Shown: positions 55,348-64,000 of the stretch, one piece after another | Layout of the letters: each line of letters begins with the position of its first letter | Position numbering within the stretch: position 1 is the stretch's first letter | From: Nitrospira defluvii | Lineage (GTDB): Bacteria > Nitrospirota > Nitrospiria > Nitrospirales > Nitrospiraceae | Length of the DNA: 64,000 bases | Reading direction: 5' to 3' | Assembly (NCBI RefSeq): GCF_905220995.1 | Contig: NZ_CAJNBJ010000002.1 | Location: 248,001-312,000 of the forward strand | Program-made: the position numbers and the translations under genes | The notes under the pieces: generated by a model | Databases searched by the model: none | Told to the model about the DNA's origin: nothing | What the model saw: only the letters and a program-made list of their open reading frames with translations

Positions 55348-56460
55348 CTACGTCGTCGCTCTCGCACTGTGGCCGCGCTTCTCGTCCTGCCGACTCTCCA
55401 CCTTGCGCTCGGGTTTCTCGTCTTTGGCCTCTTTGGCCTCGACTTTCTTGTCGGCCCCACGCGCAGGCAACCCGGCAAGTTCGCGCACCTTTCCTTCAAT
55501 CTCCTTGGCGATGGCCGGGTTGGTCTTGAGAAAATCGCGCACGGCTTCCCGCCCCTGGCCCAATCGTTCCCCTTTATAGGAGTACCAGGCACCGGCCTTC
55601 TCCACCACACGCTTCTCCACACCCATATCGACGATCTCGCCCGACTTGGAAATGCCTTCGGCAAACATGATGTCGAATTCCGCCTGCCGGAACGGCGGGG
55701 CCATCTTATTCTTGACCACCTTCACCCGGACACGGCTTCCGGTGACATCCTGACCATCCTTGATCGACTCGATTCGACGAATATCCAGGCGCACGGACGA
55801 ATAGAACTTCAACGCGTTGCCGCCGGTCGTGGTTTCCGGATTGCCGAACATCACGCCGATTTTCATGCGGATCTGGTTGATGAAGATCAAGGTCGTCTGC
55901 GATTTGGCGATTGCCGCCGTCAGTTTGCGCAAGGCCTGCGACATCAACCGCGCCTGCAAGCCCATATGGGCATCACCCATTTCGCCTTCAATCTCAGCCC
56001 GCGGCACCAACGCCGCCACGGAGTCGACGACGATCACGTCGATCGCGCCGCTGCGCACGAGGGTCTCGGCAATTTCGAGCGCCTGCTCGCCGGTGTCCGG
56101 CTGGGACACGAGCAAGTCGTCGGTCTGCACGCCCAACTTCTTGGCATAGGTCAAATCCAGCGCATGTTCGGCATCGATGAACGCGGCCACGCCCCCCGCC
56201 TTCTGAGCCTCGGCGATTGCATGCAGCGTCAGGGTGGTTTTGCCGGACGACTCCGGACCAAAAATCTCGATGACCCGTCCACGGGGGAATCCGCCCACGC
56301 CGAGGGCAATATCCAATCCCAAGGAACCGCTTGAAATCGCCGGCACGTCAGCCGGTCGATCCTCGGTCCCCAACTTCATGACCGCGCCCTTGCCGTATTG
56401 CTTTTCAATCTGAGCCAGGGCCAAGTCCAACGCGCGCTTTTTCTCGTCTTTTTCAGTCAT
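55348..56460 (-). CDS. recA: RecA recombinase
   Basis: A 370-residue recombinase for homologous strand exchange and SOS signalling. The Walker A loop is [10 protein letters not shown] (about 69-78), Walker [13 protein letters not shown], and the L2 region [19 protein letters not shown]. The start ATG 56460 follows AAGGAG. The C-terminal 35 residues are a Lys/Glu-rich tail ([22 protein letters not shown]), longer and more basic than the acidic tail of E. coli RecA. It heads recA-recX-alaS-ruvX-mltG. Confidence 0.98.
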   Translation of the reverse strand: MTEKDEKKRALDLALAQIEKQYGKGAVMKLGTEDRPADVPAISSGSLGLDIALGVGGFPRGRVIEIFGPESSGKTTLTLHAIAEAQKAGGVAAFIDAEHALDLTYAKKLGVQTDDLLVSQPDTGEQALEIAETLVRSGAIDVIVVDSVAALVPRAEIEGEMGDAHMGLQARLMSQALRKLTAAIAKSQTTLIFINQIRMKIGVMFGNPETTTGGNALKFYSSVRLDIRRIESIKDGQDVTGSRVRVKVVKNKMAPPFRQAEFDIMFAEGISKSGEIVDMGVEKRVVEKAGAWYSYKGERLGQGREAVRDFLKTNPAIAKEIEGKVRELAGLPARGADKKVEAKEAKDEKPERKVESRQDEKRGHSARATT

Positions 56461-56996
56461 TCAAAACTCCTTCTCGCAACATGACTCGTGAAGTGTGCGT
56501 GTCTCCCATGCCGTCGGAAACAACGCACCAGCCGGCCATGAGTTGACCACGCGCCAACCGGACCAGACTCAGACCATGGAAGCGGACAGAACGGTGGATT
56601 ATACCGGACTTAGGCGGAAGAAGCCTAGCCCGCACGTCCCTCCGTCGACCTCGACGGACGACACATCCGAGTGGTTCCCTCAAGCCATTCCGCGAACCCG
56701 CATCGACGCCACCGTGACCAACGTCAGAAATCCCGCGAGGTACTGTCATAACCGTCACCGCACCAACATACCCCTGACTCAATTTGCTCGATCACGTACG
56801 CCCGACTCGTCGTGCGCCCGGACGCGTAAGTCCATGAAAACATTTTGGAGATCGCAGAAACTCTACGAAAGATCTTGCGGCTGAGGCTTCTGAATATCTA
56901 CATCGAGTTGCGTTCTGCATGAACATACCCCTGGCACCAAGATTGCTCCCACTGACCAGTGGTGACTGATTCCCTCACTTGATGCAGGAGGCCTCC
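56461..56996. other. Intergenic region upstream of recA with no convincing gene
   Basis: Open frames at 56495-56884 (plus) and 56453-56782 (minus) lack recognisable domains, ribosome binding sites and sensible composition, so I do not call them. The region holds the recA promoter candidate on one side and the ribosome binding site of the 87-residue orphan on the other. Confidence 0.5.
56598..56627 (-). promoter_or_regulatory. recA promoter with palindromic operator candidate
   Basis: On the minus strand a perfect TATAAT (56598-56603) lies about 140 bases before the recA start. Just upstream of it, where the -35 element should be, is the inverted repeat TAGGC-N7-GCCTA (56611-56627). No good -35 hexamer is seen. 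An SOS-type repressor site is possible but unproven. Confidence 0.4.
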
Positions 56997-57260
56997 ATGC
57001 CACAACAGCGAATGGATGACGGATTCGGACAGTCTGCCGCACAGCTGCAGGAGCCCGTCGCGCCTAGCCCTCGCGACCTGACGTATGACGAAAAGAAAGC
57101 GGCCGAAGCGGCGTTCCGTGGCGAGCCGTTTAATCCCGCTTGGTCTGTTGCCGCCGCAACCGTCTACGAAGGGATCGTGTCCGCCATGTGCCGCATGCAG
57201 GTGGCCGCACTGACCGAATTAGACGCCGTTCCTGTCGCTGAGGCATGCGTCACCCGTTGA
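56997..57260 (+). CDS. Small protein of unknown function
   Basis: An 87-residue protein starting at ATG 56997, seven bases after AGGAGG. The N-terminal third is Gln/Pro-rich and probably disordered (MPQQRMDDGFGQSAAQLQEP); the remainder is helical with AWSVAAATVYEGIVSAMCRMQVAAL. No family recognised. It is a single gene between divergent recA and the converging thpR. Confidence 0.6.
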   Translation: MPQQRMDDGFGQSAAQLQEPVAPSPRDLTYDEKKAAEAAFRGEPFNPAWSVAAATVYEGIVSAMCRMQVAALTELDAVPVAEACVTR

Positions 57261-57322
57261 GAGAGCCGTCGGCGATCCGTGACAATCGCGCCCAATGACA
57301 GGTCCCGCTTCCGGACCGGATT

Positions 57323-57937
57323 TCAAGCAATTGGGTTCAAAGGGCATTCCCACAGTTGCGTATAGACCGACCCTGTGGGCCGTAGTTGGCTTTTCATCAT
57401 GACCACCGCCTTGATCTCCAACAGGCCACAGGTCAGGGACTGATTCAGCATCCCACTCTCCACCAAGACCTGCCCGACCTGCCGTTCCCCTTCTTTGATG
57501 CGTGCCAGTGTCAGATGCGGACTGAATGGCCGTACTTCCGCCGCCAGCCCTGCGGCCCGGCACACGTCCTCCACCGTCCGAGACAAGGCTTGCAATCGTT
57601 CTCCCTCGTTCCCCTGCTCCCAACTTTCAGGCGGGCCTGCCCAGAGGACCCTCGGTTGCTGCGGTCGGGGAAACGTTCCCAATCGCGAGAAGGGCACCTC
57701 GATCATGCGATGACCGGCCACCGCCTGCGCAAGCGGCACCTGCAGCGACTCGATCAGATCCTCCGGCGTATCACCGAGAAACTTCACCGTCAGATGCATG
57801 GAGGTGGGTTGCACCCAACTGATTCGTGCCCGACGATCGACCGTTCGCTCGAACCGTCGCTTGAGGTCCTGCTGGACCGCCGACAAGGCCGCGCGGAGTT
57901 CAGGAGGGATGTCGATCGCGAGAAATGCCCGGATCAT
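57323..57937 (-). CDS. thpR: RNA 2',3'-cyclic phosphodiesterase (2H family)
   Basis: A 204-residue 2H phosphoesterase. The two HxTx catalytic motifs are HLTVKFLG (H48) and HLTLARI (about 130). Members open 2',3'-cyclic phosphates on RNA ends and were first described as RNA ligases. ATG 57937 overlaps the cinA stop (ATGA), and cinA-thpR pairing, often ahead of recA, is widespread. Here recA lies nearby on the same strand but about 860 bases further downstream. Confidence 0.92.
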   Translation of the reverse strand: MIRAFLAIDIPPELRAALSAVQQDLKRRFERTVDRRARISWVQPTSMHLTVKFLGDTPEDLIESLQVPLAQAVAGHRMIEVPFSRLGTFPRPQQPRVLWAGPPESWEQGNEGERLQALSRTVEDVCRAAGLAAEVRPFSPHLTLARIKEGERQVGQVLVESGMLNQSLTCGLLEIKAVVMMKSQLRPTGSVYTQLWECPLNPIA

Positions 57938-59217
57938 GCGAGCCTGTTCTGCAGCAACCACCGCCGCAGCAGATCCAGTGCGGCCTGCGACGCGCGCTGC
58001 TTGATGACGGAACGGTCTCCGCCGTGGAACCGAAACTCCTTCGTCATCGCCTGGCCCGGGCCGCCGTCGAGCCCCACATGGACCAACCCCACCGGTTTCG
58101 TCTCTGTCGCCCCTCCCGGCCCAGCAATGCCGGTCACACTCAACCCGACGGACACGCCGCTTCGCTCACGGATACCTCGTGCCATGGCTGCCGCCACCTC
58201 CGCACTCACTGCTCCATGTCGATCAATCAGATCCGGAGGTACCCCCAACAACTCGATCTTTGCCCGGTTGCTATAACAGACCACGACTCGATCCACGTAG
58301 GAGGAAGAGCCGGGCACTTGCGTCAACCGATGGCCGATCAGTCCCCCCGTACAGGACTCAGCCGCAGCCAGCGTCATCCGCTGCTCATTCAACAGGCGGC
58401 CGACCACCGATTCCATCGTGTCCGCTTCCTGGCCATACACAATATCGCCGAGCTTCGCGTTGGCTTCTTCAAACAATCGCTCAAGAACTACGGAGCCTTC
58501 TGCCCCGGCTGGTCCTGTCAGTGAGACCATCACCTCCATAGGAGACGCATAGATCCCCAGTTGGACGGAACTTTTTTGCGGCACCAACCCTGCCAGCTTC
58601 TGATCCACAACCGATTCCGGCACGCCCGACGTATGCAGCACCCGCCGAATCATCGGCATCGCGGGTTTCACCTTCTGCGTGGGCATCCACGCGTGCAAGC
58701 GCGGCAATACGCCCTCACGCAGCATCGGCTCCATCTCACGCGGGACTCCGGGAAGCGCGGCAAAAAACGTCCCGTTCCACACCAGAGCGAATCCCGGCGC
58801 GGTGCCGACCGGATTTGACAGGATGTCCGCCCCCGACGGAATCCTCGCCTGTCGAAACTGCGACGTCGTGGGAGTCCTGCCCCACTGAGCCAATCGGGCC
58901 GTCATTTCGTCCAGCGCGGCCTTTCGCCGGACCAAGCGATGCCCGGTGGCCTGCGCAACTGCTTCGCGCGTGAGGTCGTCGACCGTTGGGCCCAATCCGC
59001 CCGTGATGATCACCACCCGCACACGCCGGGCCGCCGCCTTGAGCACCGTCACCATATCCGAGAGATCATCGCCCACCGTCGTTTTGTACCGAAGTTCGAT
59101 TCCGCTGGCCGCCAGGCAGTTGGCGATGAAGAGGGAATTCGTATCCAGGCGCCCACCGAGTAGAAGTTCAGACCCAATGGCGACGGTTTCGGCCGTCCAG
59201 GCGTTCGACTTGTTCAT
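57934..59217 (-). CDS. cinA: CinA-family nicotinamide nucleotide amidohydrolase/pyrophosphatase
   Basis: A 427-residue two-domain protein. The N-terminal MoaB-like domain has AIGSELLLGGRLDTN and ITGGLGPTVDDLTREA, with ADP-ribose pyrophosphatase activity in the family. The C-terminal domain has AAESCTGGLIGHRLTQVPGSS and GIAGPGGATETKPVGLV, the NMN deamidase (PncC) signature. It recycles pyridine nucleotides and is often linked to recA and competence genes. Full length; it overlaps thpR by four bases. Confidence 0.94.
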   Translation of the reverse strand: MNKSNAWTAETVAIGSELLLGGRLDTNSLFIANCLAASGIELRYKTTVGDDLSDMVTVLKAAARRVRVVIITGGLGPTVDDLTREAVAQATGHRLVRRKAALDEMTARLAQWGRTPTTSQFRQARIPSGADILSNPVGTAPGFALVWNGTFFAALPGVPREMEPMLREGVLPRLHAWMPTQKVKPAMPMIRRVLHTSGVPESVVDQKLAGLVPQKSSVQLGIYASPMEVMVSLTGPAGAEGSVVLERLFEEANAKLGDIVYGQEADTMESVVGRLLNEQRMTLAAAESCTGGLIGHRLTQVPGSSSYVDRVVVCYSNRAKIELLGVPPDLIDRHGAVSAEVAAAMARGIRERSGVSVGLSVTGIAGPGGATETKPVGLVHVGLDGGPGQAMTKEFRFHGGDRSVIKQRASQAALDLLRRWLLQNRLA

Positions 59218-59265
59218 ACGGCACCAACCTTTATGCTGGAAACGGGCATTGACGGGATGTTCACA

Positions 59266-59880
59266 CTATTCGATACGGGCGAAATCAAGTTCGAAGCTGA
59301 CTTGCCCGCCGCCGGATGGAAACACGGTGAGGGTCGTCTTCGCACGCGGGTCTAGCTCTGCATAGGGGAATTGCGCAATCACCTTCGCCCGATAGGCCGG
59401 CTGTTGCGGCCATACGGCTGTGCGATCGCCTCGCGCATCAAATCGCACCGTGGCAGGCTTGACGGTCCGGCCGGCCTGCTCCAGGACCACGTAACTGTCG
59501 GCCGCGAAATTGAGTCGGTCCCCATAGAGCACTACATTGATGAGCAGGTTCTCATTGGCCATGACCTGGGCGATGTCCTGTTCGGTCGGCGACAACGCTC
59601 GCAAGGACAAATGGTTGGCCATCACCAGCAGGCTCCCGAGCTTGGTCATGATGAACCCGCGGGGAGCTAAATCTTTTTCGGAACCAAACCAGGTGTGGAG
59701 TTGATCAGGAGAGACGCCTTGGGCCGCAGCCGCTTGTCCACGCTCCACTGTGGCATGAATCTGTTCGGGAGTCGGCTGGACCTCGATCCCATGCGACAGC
59801 GCGGGAGCGCTCAGACCTGCTGCGATCAGCAGGCCCCGCAGACACGGGAACTCGGCCCCCCATCTCCGAATGCGGCTCAT
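59266..59880 (-). CDS. Exported protein of unknown function
   Basis: A 204-residue protein with a probable signal peptide, MSRIRRWGAEFPCLRGLLIAAGLSAPALSHG, starting at ATG 59880; the longer start at 59934 would bury it. The mature part opens with a helical region (TPEQIHATVERGQAAAAQG) and continues into a beta-rich domain ending in TTLTVFPSGGGQVSFELDFARIE. No catalytic motif or cysteine pair is apparent. I do not recognise the family. It lies between cinA and the chlorite-dismutase-family gene, on the opposite strand to the latter. Confidence 0.65.
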   Translation of the reverse strand: MSRIRRWGAEFPCLRGLLIAAGLSAPALSHGIEVQPTPEQIHATVERGQAAAAQGVSPDQLHTWFGSEKDLAPRGFIMTKLGSLLVMANHLSLRALSPTEQDIAQVMANENLLINVVLYGDRLNFAADSYVVLEQAGRTVKPATVRFDARGDRTAVWPQQPAYRAKVIAQFPYAELDPRAKTTLTVFPSGGGQVSFELDFARIE

Positions 59881-60025
59881 CGTGTGCAGCCAGTACCAGA
59901 TCGGTGAAGGCCTGTCAATTCGCTGCCTCACCACGGTAGACTGTGTTGACAGCCCAGGAGACGAAATGCTAAAGAGCTAGCTCTTATTCTTTTACATTAT
60001 CAAGAAGTTGCCTGGAGGGTTCCTC

Positions 60026-60733
60026 ATGTCCAGCCCCGAACAAGCGGCCCGCCGCCAGTACGTCAATTTCACATTCTACAAGGTTGATCCGGCGTGGCGT
60101 CGCCTTCCCGAAGATGAGCGCACACGTGGCAAGCAGGAGTTTCTCCGTGCCGTGGAGGAATACCAGGGCAAAGTGCTCGTCATTGCGTATACGACCGTCG
60201 GTATTCGCGGCGACTGCGACCTGATGCTCTGGCGCATCAGCTACGAACTTGAGCTGTTCCAGGAAATGAGCACCAAGATCCTGGCCTCCGGATTGGGCAA
60301 GTATCTCCTGAACCCCTATTCGTACCTCGCGATCACCAAACGCTCCATTTACGTCGACAACCACACCCACGAGAACCAGGAAAGCAAACGGCTGACCGTG
60401 GTCCCCGGCAAAGCGAAATACATCTTCGTGTATCCGTTCGTCAAAACACGCGAGTGGTTCTTGCTCACCAAGGCCGCACGGCAGGGCATGATGGACGAAC
60501 ACATTGAAGTCGGCCATCGCTTCCCTTCGGTCAAACTGAATACGACCTACTCCTTCGGTCTCGATGATCAAGAATGGGTCGTGGCCTTTGAAAGCGACAA
60601 GCCGGAAGACTTCCTCGACCTCGTCATGGCGCTGCGGGAAACCGAAGGCAGCCGCTATACCTTGAGGGATACTCCGATCTTCACCTGCATCCGCAAGAGC
60701 CTGAAAGAAACACTCGACACCTTAGGTGGCTAA
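60026..60733 (+). CDS. Chlorite dismutase-family heme protein (possibly HemQ-like)
   Basis: A 235-residue protein with two ferredoxin-like repeats, as in chlorite dismutases and the coproheme decarboxylase HemQ. ATG 60026 follows GGAGGG by six bases. The proximal heme His lies in QGMMDEHIEVGH; SFGLDDQEWVVAFESDKPEDFLDLVMALRETE and the C-terminal SRYTLRDTPIFTCI are family hallmarks. The first is where distal-residue differences separate true Cld from HemQ; I see no Arg close to SFGLDD, so coproheme decarboxylation in heme synthesis is at least as likely as chlorite detoxification. Supports a Nitrospira-like source. Confidence 0.85.
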   Translation: MSSPEQAARRQYVNFTFYKVDPAWRRLPEDERTRGKQEFLRAVEEYQGKVLVIAYTTVGIRGDCDLMLWRISYELELFQEMSTKILASGLGKYLLNPYSYLAITKRSIYVDNHTHENQESKRLTVVPGKAKYIFVYPFVKTREWFLLTKAARQGMMDEHIEVGHRFPSVKLNTTYSFGLDDQEWVVAFESDKPEDFLDLVMALRETEGSRYTLRDTPIFTCIRKSLKETLDTLGG

Positions 60734-60756
60734 CAGCGGCCTGGTTGAACGATTCT

Positions 60757-60788
60757 CACGGCCTTCGATCTGCTGATCGAGGGCCGTG
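60757..60788 (+). terminator. Strong stem-loop after the chlorite-dismutase-family gene
   Basis: CACGGCCTTCGATC (60757-60770) pairs with GATCGAGGGCCGTG (60775-60788) over 14 positions with one G-U pair and a TGCT loop. No U-run follows. It probably ends or stabilises the transcript. Confidence 0.55.
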
Positions 60789-60834
60789 TGCGTTCTAGCC
60801 CCACAAGCCACAGGATACTGCACTCCCCACTTCC

Positions 60835-61497
60835 ATGGCAGTTGATGCCTTGTCCCATTCGACCTCCGATCACCGCGCGGCCTTTTACTCAGCGCTTCTC
60901 CCCGGACTGGGCCAGTTGCTTCGCGGGCGGCATCGAGCCGCCGTTTTCTATGGCCTCATCACCATCCTGCTGATCATGTTGAGTTTCGCGCTGGGGCGCC
61001 TCTCCGGACGAGCCGCCGAAGTCTTCTTCTTCATGCTGCTGGCACTTCCCTGGTGGGCACTTCAGAGCTACGACGCCGCGCTTGGACCGGCAGCCTCAGG
61101 CTCCGATCTTGCACGAACCAGCCGCATGGCCTGGGCGGAAGGGCATGATATCCGGTTTCTCGGCCTCCTCTTCCTGGTCAGCGCCGCAAACGATGCGATC
61201 ATCATCGCCAAGAACCCTGAGTACCTGCTGCCATTTTTCTGCACGAAACTGGACGGTGCCGCCGGCTTCGTCACCAAAGCCCTCTCTCCGTTTCTCCATA
61301 CCTGGGTCGGGTACGGATTTCTGCGCGTCAAAAAATGGTCGCTTCTGGTGTATCTGGTCTATGCCGCATACGGAACCACCAACGCGCTCGTCAACTTGAC
61401 CTGTTTCGGGCCGGGCCGAATCCGAAACACGCTGCTGATCGCCCTCCTCGCCTTCACCAGCTACATCCTCTGGCGACGGCGCATGTTTCAGCGCTGA
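60835..61497 (+). CDS. Integral membrane protein of unknown function
   Basis: A 220-residue protein with about five hydrophobic helices, at roughly 37-58 (AVFYGLITILLIMLSFALG), 64-82, 107-125, 170-188 and 197-214 (LLIALLAFTSYILWRRR). A preceding loop carries AAFYSALLPGLGQLLRGRHRAA, a phrase seen in small membrane proteins with TM2-like or DUF5683-like segments. No transporter or enzyme motif is visible. It stands alone, with the stem-loop upstream and 100 bases to the next gene. Confidence 0.6.
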   Translation: MAVDALSHSTSDHRAAFYSALLPGLGQLLRGRHRAAVFYGLITILLIMLSFALGRLSGRAAEVFFFMLLALPWWALQSYDAALGPAASGSDLARTSRMAWAEGHDIRFLGLLFLVSAANDAIIIAKNPEYLLPFFCTKLDGAAGFVTKALSPFLHTWVGYGFLRVKKWSLLVYLVYAAYGTTNALVNLTCFGPGRIRNTLLIALLAFTSYILWRRRMFQR

Positions 61498-61599
61498 GGG
61501 TGCCGTTGCGGGCGGCCGGTGACATTTTGACACTCAGCTCGAGCCTGTGTTACCAAGTAGTAGCGGTACCGTTCCACATCCTCAGACGGAGCAGCTCCT

Positions 61600-61812
61600 A
61601 TGGCCGAAAACAATGCGGTCTATGCGATTCGCCACCCTGACGGTTCTGTCACCCTCTACATCGACGAAGAATATGCCACCGACCGTGGCGTAGACCCGGC
61701 CAAGCTGGTGCGGGTCGAAATTCCTCGTGAATTGTTTGTCAGCGGCAGCATCCAACAAATCCGCGAATACGTCGCGGTCTACCTTGAAAACAGCCATCAA
61801 GGCACGGCCTGA
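61600..61812 (+). CDS. Small acidic protein of unknown function
   Basis: A 70-residue protein, likely cytosolic, with a beta-hairpin start (AVYAIRHPDGSVTLYIDEEYA) and a helix QQIREYVAVYLENSHQG. The ribosome binding site is GGAGCAGCT. No family recognised. It lies 33 bases before the 389-residue orphan and is probably cotranscribed with it. Confidence 0.6.
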   Translation: MAENNAVYAIRHPDGSVTLYIDEEYATDRGVDPAKLVRVEIPRELFVSGSIQQIREYVAVYLENSHQGTA

Positions 61813-61845
61813 GCGAACCTTTTACCTCGCACGAGAGGCCACACC

Positions 61846-63015
61846 ATGTCCGCCTTACTGACCCCTGAACTTATTGCCTCCACTATCGAACAAGCCCCGA
61901 TCCAGGGCCGGATCATGCTCAAACTGCTGCTCTTGCAGCACTTTGACATCACGCCCGAGGAGATTAGCCATATCGCGGCCGATCGTCCCGACCCTCGCTG
62001 CGTGGCAGGGTCCAAACCGATACACCAGATGGTCAAACAGGATGCGCTGCGAGACGTCACCAATCGAAGGGATGAGTATCGTCGGCGAGTCCGGCTTCGA
62101 CGAGAGCGCCTCTGGCTGCAAATGGAAGCCATGAAGGGAATGATCGCCCTGGCTGAAGGATTGGTGCGCGCGGCCACGGACCTCCTCCGCACCCGCTACA
62201 AGCTGGATGCTGCAGCCGTGGATGCGATCAAGCAAGGTGCACGCGCCGCAGTCCCCAAGCCGGCGATCCGATCACTAAACCGCAGGTGGGATGAGGATGA
62301 TATCTCCGCCGAAGCCTATCAAGAAGCCAGGCTCGGTCTTGAAATTCAGGCCCAACTCCGCTTGATTGAGAAGTACAAGAAACGCCTCGAAGTCTCGGAA
62401 CGGGAATGGAAATCCATCAATGCTGCGCCCATGCAGGATCATGAGATCGGGCACATTTGGGGTATCCCTGCCGGCAGTCTGGCTGGTCGGAAGGTGAAGC
62501 ATCTCCATCAGTACCTTCACGCCATTCAAACGAACTTGCAGAAGGCATCCCCCGAGGCCGTCCCGGCCACTGGAGCACTCGATCTCTGGAAAGAGACGCT
62601 CGCTGTCTTGGGTGAACGGCCGGTCGAACGCTCGATTGCACACTATGACGGGCTTGAGCGAACCGAAGAAGCGTTGGTGGAAAAACTCCGGACATTTGCC
62701 TGGGGCACCCTCGGGGAAGATCTGGAAGCGAAGTTCTGGCTATCACTCGTGCATGGTGCCAGTTCCAATGCCGTGCACTCGGAAAACACCCGGTCCGTCT
62801 TCGGCTTGCAGCGTCTGCTGGCTGTGCTGTCGGAGATTGATTCCAGCCCTGACGCACTCGAAGAAGAACTGCTGGCTCGAACGGCCCCGGTCCCCAAGGA
62901 GACCCAGGCACTGACCGATGAGACGACCCAGCCCAAGCCTGAAGAAATGGGACAAATGCAACAACATGTGCTGAATAGTTTCATCGGAGAATTGCACAAC
63001 GACCTCCAACGGTAG
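61846..63015 (+). CDS. Large helical protein of unknown function
   Basis: A 389-residue cytosolic protein, mostly helical and charged, with long stretches such as RRDEYRRRVRLRRERLWLQMEAMKG and IQAQLRLIEKYKKRLEVSEREWKS that could form coiled coils. The C-terminal 60 residues are acidic and Gln-rich. No enzyme motif, signal peptide or membrane segment is seen, and I do not recognise the family. It follows the 70-residue orphan and both probably belong to one operon. Confidence 0.65.
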   Translation: MSALLTPELIASTIEQAPIQGRIMLKLLLLQHFDITPEEISHIAADRPDPRCVAGSKPIHQMVKQDALRDVTNRRDEYRRRVRLRRERLWLQMEAMKGMIALAEGLVRAATDLLRTRYKLDAAAVDAIKQGARAAVPKPAIRSLNRRWDEDDISAEAYQEARLGLEIQAQLRLIEKYKKRLEVSEREWKSINAAPMQDHEIGHIWGIPAGSLAGRKVKHLHQYLHAIQTNLQKASPEAVPATGALDLWKETLAVLGERPVERSIAHYDGLERTEEALVEKLRTFAWGTLGEDLEAKFWLSLVHGASSNAVHSENTRSVFGLQRLLAVLSEIDSSPDALEEELLARTAPVPKETQALTDETTQPKPEEMGQMQQHVLNSFIGELHNDLQR

Positions 63016-63142
63016 CGGATGTCCGTCAACAGATCCCGTACCGGTCCGCACATCGCGCGAGAGGAAGGCTGCAGCACCGCCTCAACATTTATTTTGCGTC
63101 CGGCTACTCACCCTGGGGTGAATTTTGTATAATTTATCAAAC

Positions 63143-63580
63143 ATGCATACTTCTCATCGCACAAAGACGTTCCGGTCACGAGGAGGCATGCTGCGGCTCC
63201 TGACCTGGACGATTGCCTGCATACTCATGACCATGCCGGTCGGCCCCCTCTCTGCTGCCGCACTGGTCGAGGTCACGGAACTCCTCGCTCATCCCGACCA
63301 TTATGATCATCAGGTAGTCACTGTCAGCGGGCGCGTAACAAGTTTTCAGCTTGCAACCAATCGCGATGGGCAACCGGCATTCGGCTTCCTTCTGCAGGAC
63401 ACGGCAGGCACGGTAAAAGTTGTCGGACTTGGCAAAGCGGATGTACGGGAAGGCGACTATGTGGTCGTCGAAGGGGTGTTCAGTCGCTTGCGCCAGGCAG
63501 GCCGTGCCATCGTCTACAATGAAATCAAGGCCACATCGGTCCAGTCGATGACGAAGATGAATCCGGATTTGGTCGGCTGA
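63143..63580 (+). CDS. Exported OB-fold-like protein
   Basis: A 145-residue protein. The region LLRLLTWTIACILMTMPVGPLSAAA is a signal peptide; the start is ATG 63143 or, less likely, ATG 63188 beside GAGGAGG. The mature domain, residues about 45-140, has beta strands VVTVSGRVTSF, FGFLLQDTAGTVKVVGLG and GDYVVVEGVFSRLRQAG, the pattern of an OB-fold as in YgiW/BOF or CcmE-like periplasmic proteins. A perfect TATAAT (63128-63133) lies only ten bases before ATG 63143, so the message may be leaderless or start from the later ATG. Confidence 0.65.
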   Translation: MHTSHRTKTFRSRGGMLRLLTWTIACILMTMPVGPLSAAALVEVTELLAHPDHYDHQVVTVSGRVTSFQLATNRDGQPAFGFLLQDTAGTVKVVGLGKADVREGDYVVVEGVFSRLRQAGRAIVYNEIKATSVQSMTKMNPDLVG

Positions 63581-63864
63581 TCACCTCGGTACGATCACTC
63601 CTTCAGCCACTCCTCACTCATTCCGCAGATCGATTCTTTTCACGCTCAGCTCCTAAACAGGCTCGGCCCTTCGCCTTTGACGACCTCCTCCTGAAACCAT
63701 CTTCTCTATCGGCCCAATACCCTGCCTGCATGGCCGAATCGACGTCGAGGATGTCGCATGGGATGGTGAAGCCGCTCGACTACCCACCAAAGACGGCCAC
63801 AGGACCAACCGTTCATGAAACCCTGGTGGAACGCGAACAGAGAGGGAGAACAACCGCGAGGGAC

Positions 63865-63999
63865 TTACCAATGACGGAAGGGGCCTGAGTCAAGATGCAC
63901 GAACTTGCCGCGTGGATAATAGCCGACACCGCCACAACCGAGCCGTAGCGCGACCTCCCGAAGAGTCCGCAACGGCACACCGGGGATTTGCACATCCAC
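63865..63999 (-). CDS. DUF882/peptidase M15 (YcbK-like) protein, C-terminal end only
   Basis: The frame is open to the right edge, so only the last 44 codons are in the window. It reads DVQIPGVPLRTLREVALRL, then GGVGYYPRGKFVHLDSGPF and RHW before the stop at 63865. This is the characteristic C-terminus of DUF882/YcbK proteins, zinc-dependent murein peptidase relatives; the H in FVHLD is the likely metal ligand. The protein would act in the periplasm on peptidoglycan, sometimes as a D,D-carboxypeptidase-like or L,D-endopeptidase activity. I found it directly on the minus strand. Confidence 0.75.
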   Translation of the reverse strand: MDVQIPGVPLRTLREVALRLGCGGVGYYPRGKFVHLDSGPFRHW

Positions 64000-64000
64000 A

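Noticed and set aside
56495-56884. 129-codon plus-strand frame upstream of recA
   Set aside because: No ribosome binding site or recognisable composition; it crosses the recA promoter area.
63813-63995. 60-codon minus-strand frame at the right edge
   Set aside because: The overlapping frame encoding the DUF882 C-terminus has recognisable family sequence; this one does not.

Overview
The window looks like a chromosomal segment of a GC-rich Gram-negative bacterium, most likely Nitrospira or another Nitrospirota. This is an inference from gene content: a chlorite-dismutase-family heme protein, many conserved orphan genes, and long RHS and secreted IPT/YCF48-type proteins. No rRNA marker is present. 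About 55 genes are supported, plus one tRNA. No integrase, prophage, complete insertion sequence or CRISPR array was seen.

Layout. 1-3.9 kb: the 3' end of a TPR protein, two small proteins, a glycosyltransferase and an ECF sigma/anti-sigma pair. 4-16.4 kb: tadA, then a minus-strand lipopeptide operon made of a 3120-residue synthetase (FAAL-ACP-C-A-PCP-C-A-PCP-TE), a SyrD-type cyclic-peptide ABC exporter and an Sfp-type phosphopantetheinyl transferase. It holds the enzymes to make, export and activate an acylated dipeptide. 16.6-24.4 kb: tRNA-Ser(CGA), an Fe-S nuclease/exonuclease, a MATE exporter, a PanE-like enzyme with an extra C-terminal domain, a sirtuin, a HAD protein, a receiver-domain protein and an unlisted 39-residue basic protein. 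24.6-34.6 kb: valS-nadC-birA-coaX and grpE-dnaK-dnaJ-rsmE. 34.6-38 kb: two secreted proteins (YCF48 and IPT/TIG repeats) and a RidA protein.

38.2-48.5 kb is an accessory, recombination-scarred region. It holds a small RHH/coiled-coil pair with a palindromic operator candidate, a higBA toxin-antitoxin pair, and an array of one long RHS gene plus two displaced RHS modules. Two of the RHS units end in distinct C-terminal tips, each followed by a small exported protein, the layout of polymorphic toxin-immunity pairs. One tip closely resembles animal serum amyloid A; the other carries an HExxH metalloprotease motif. Upstream of the array is a DUF2846-like lipoprotein gene broken by two 166-bp MITE-like elements and fused at its end to a fragment of higA.

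48.6-56.5 kb returns to core genes on the minus strand: recA-recX-alaS-ruvX-mltG, then deoC-deoB. 57-64 kb holds cinA-thpR, a chlorite-dismutase-family protein, several unrecognised proteins, an exported OB-fold protein and, at the right edge, the C-terminus of a DUF882/peptidase M15 protein.
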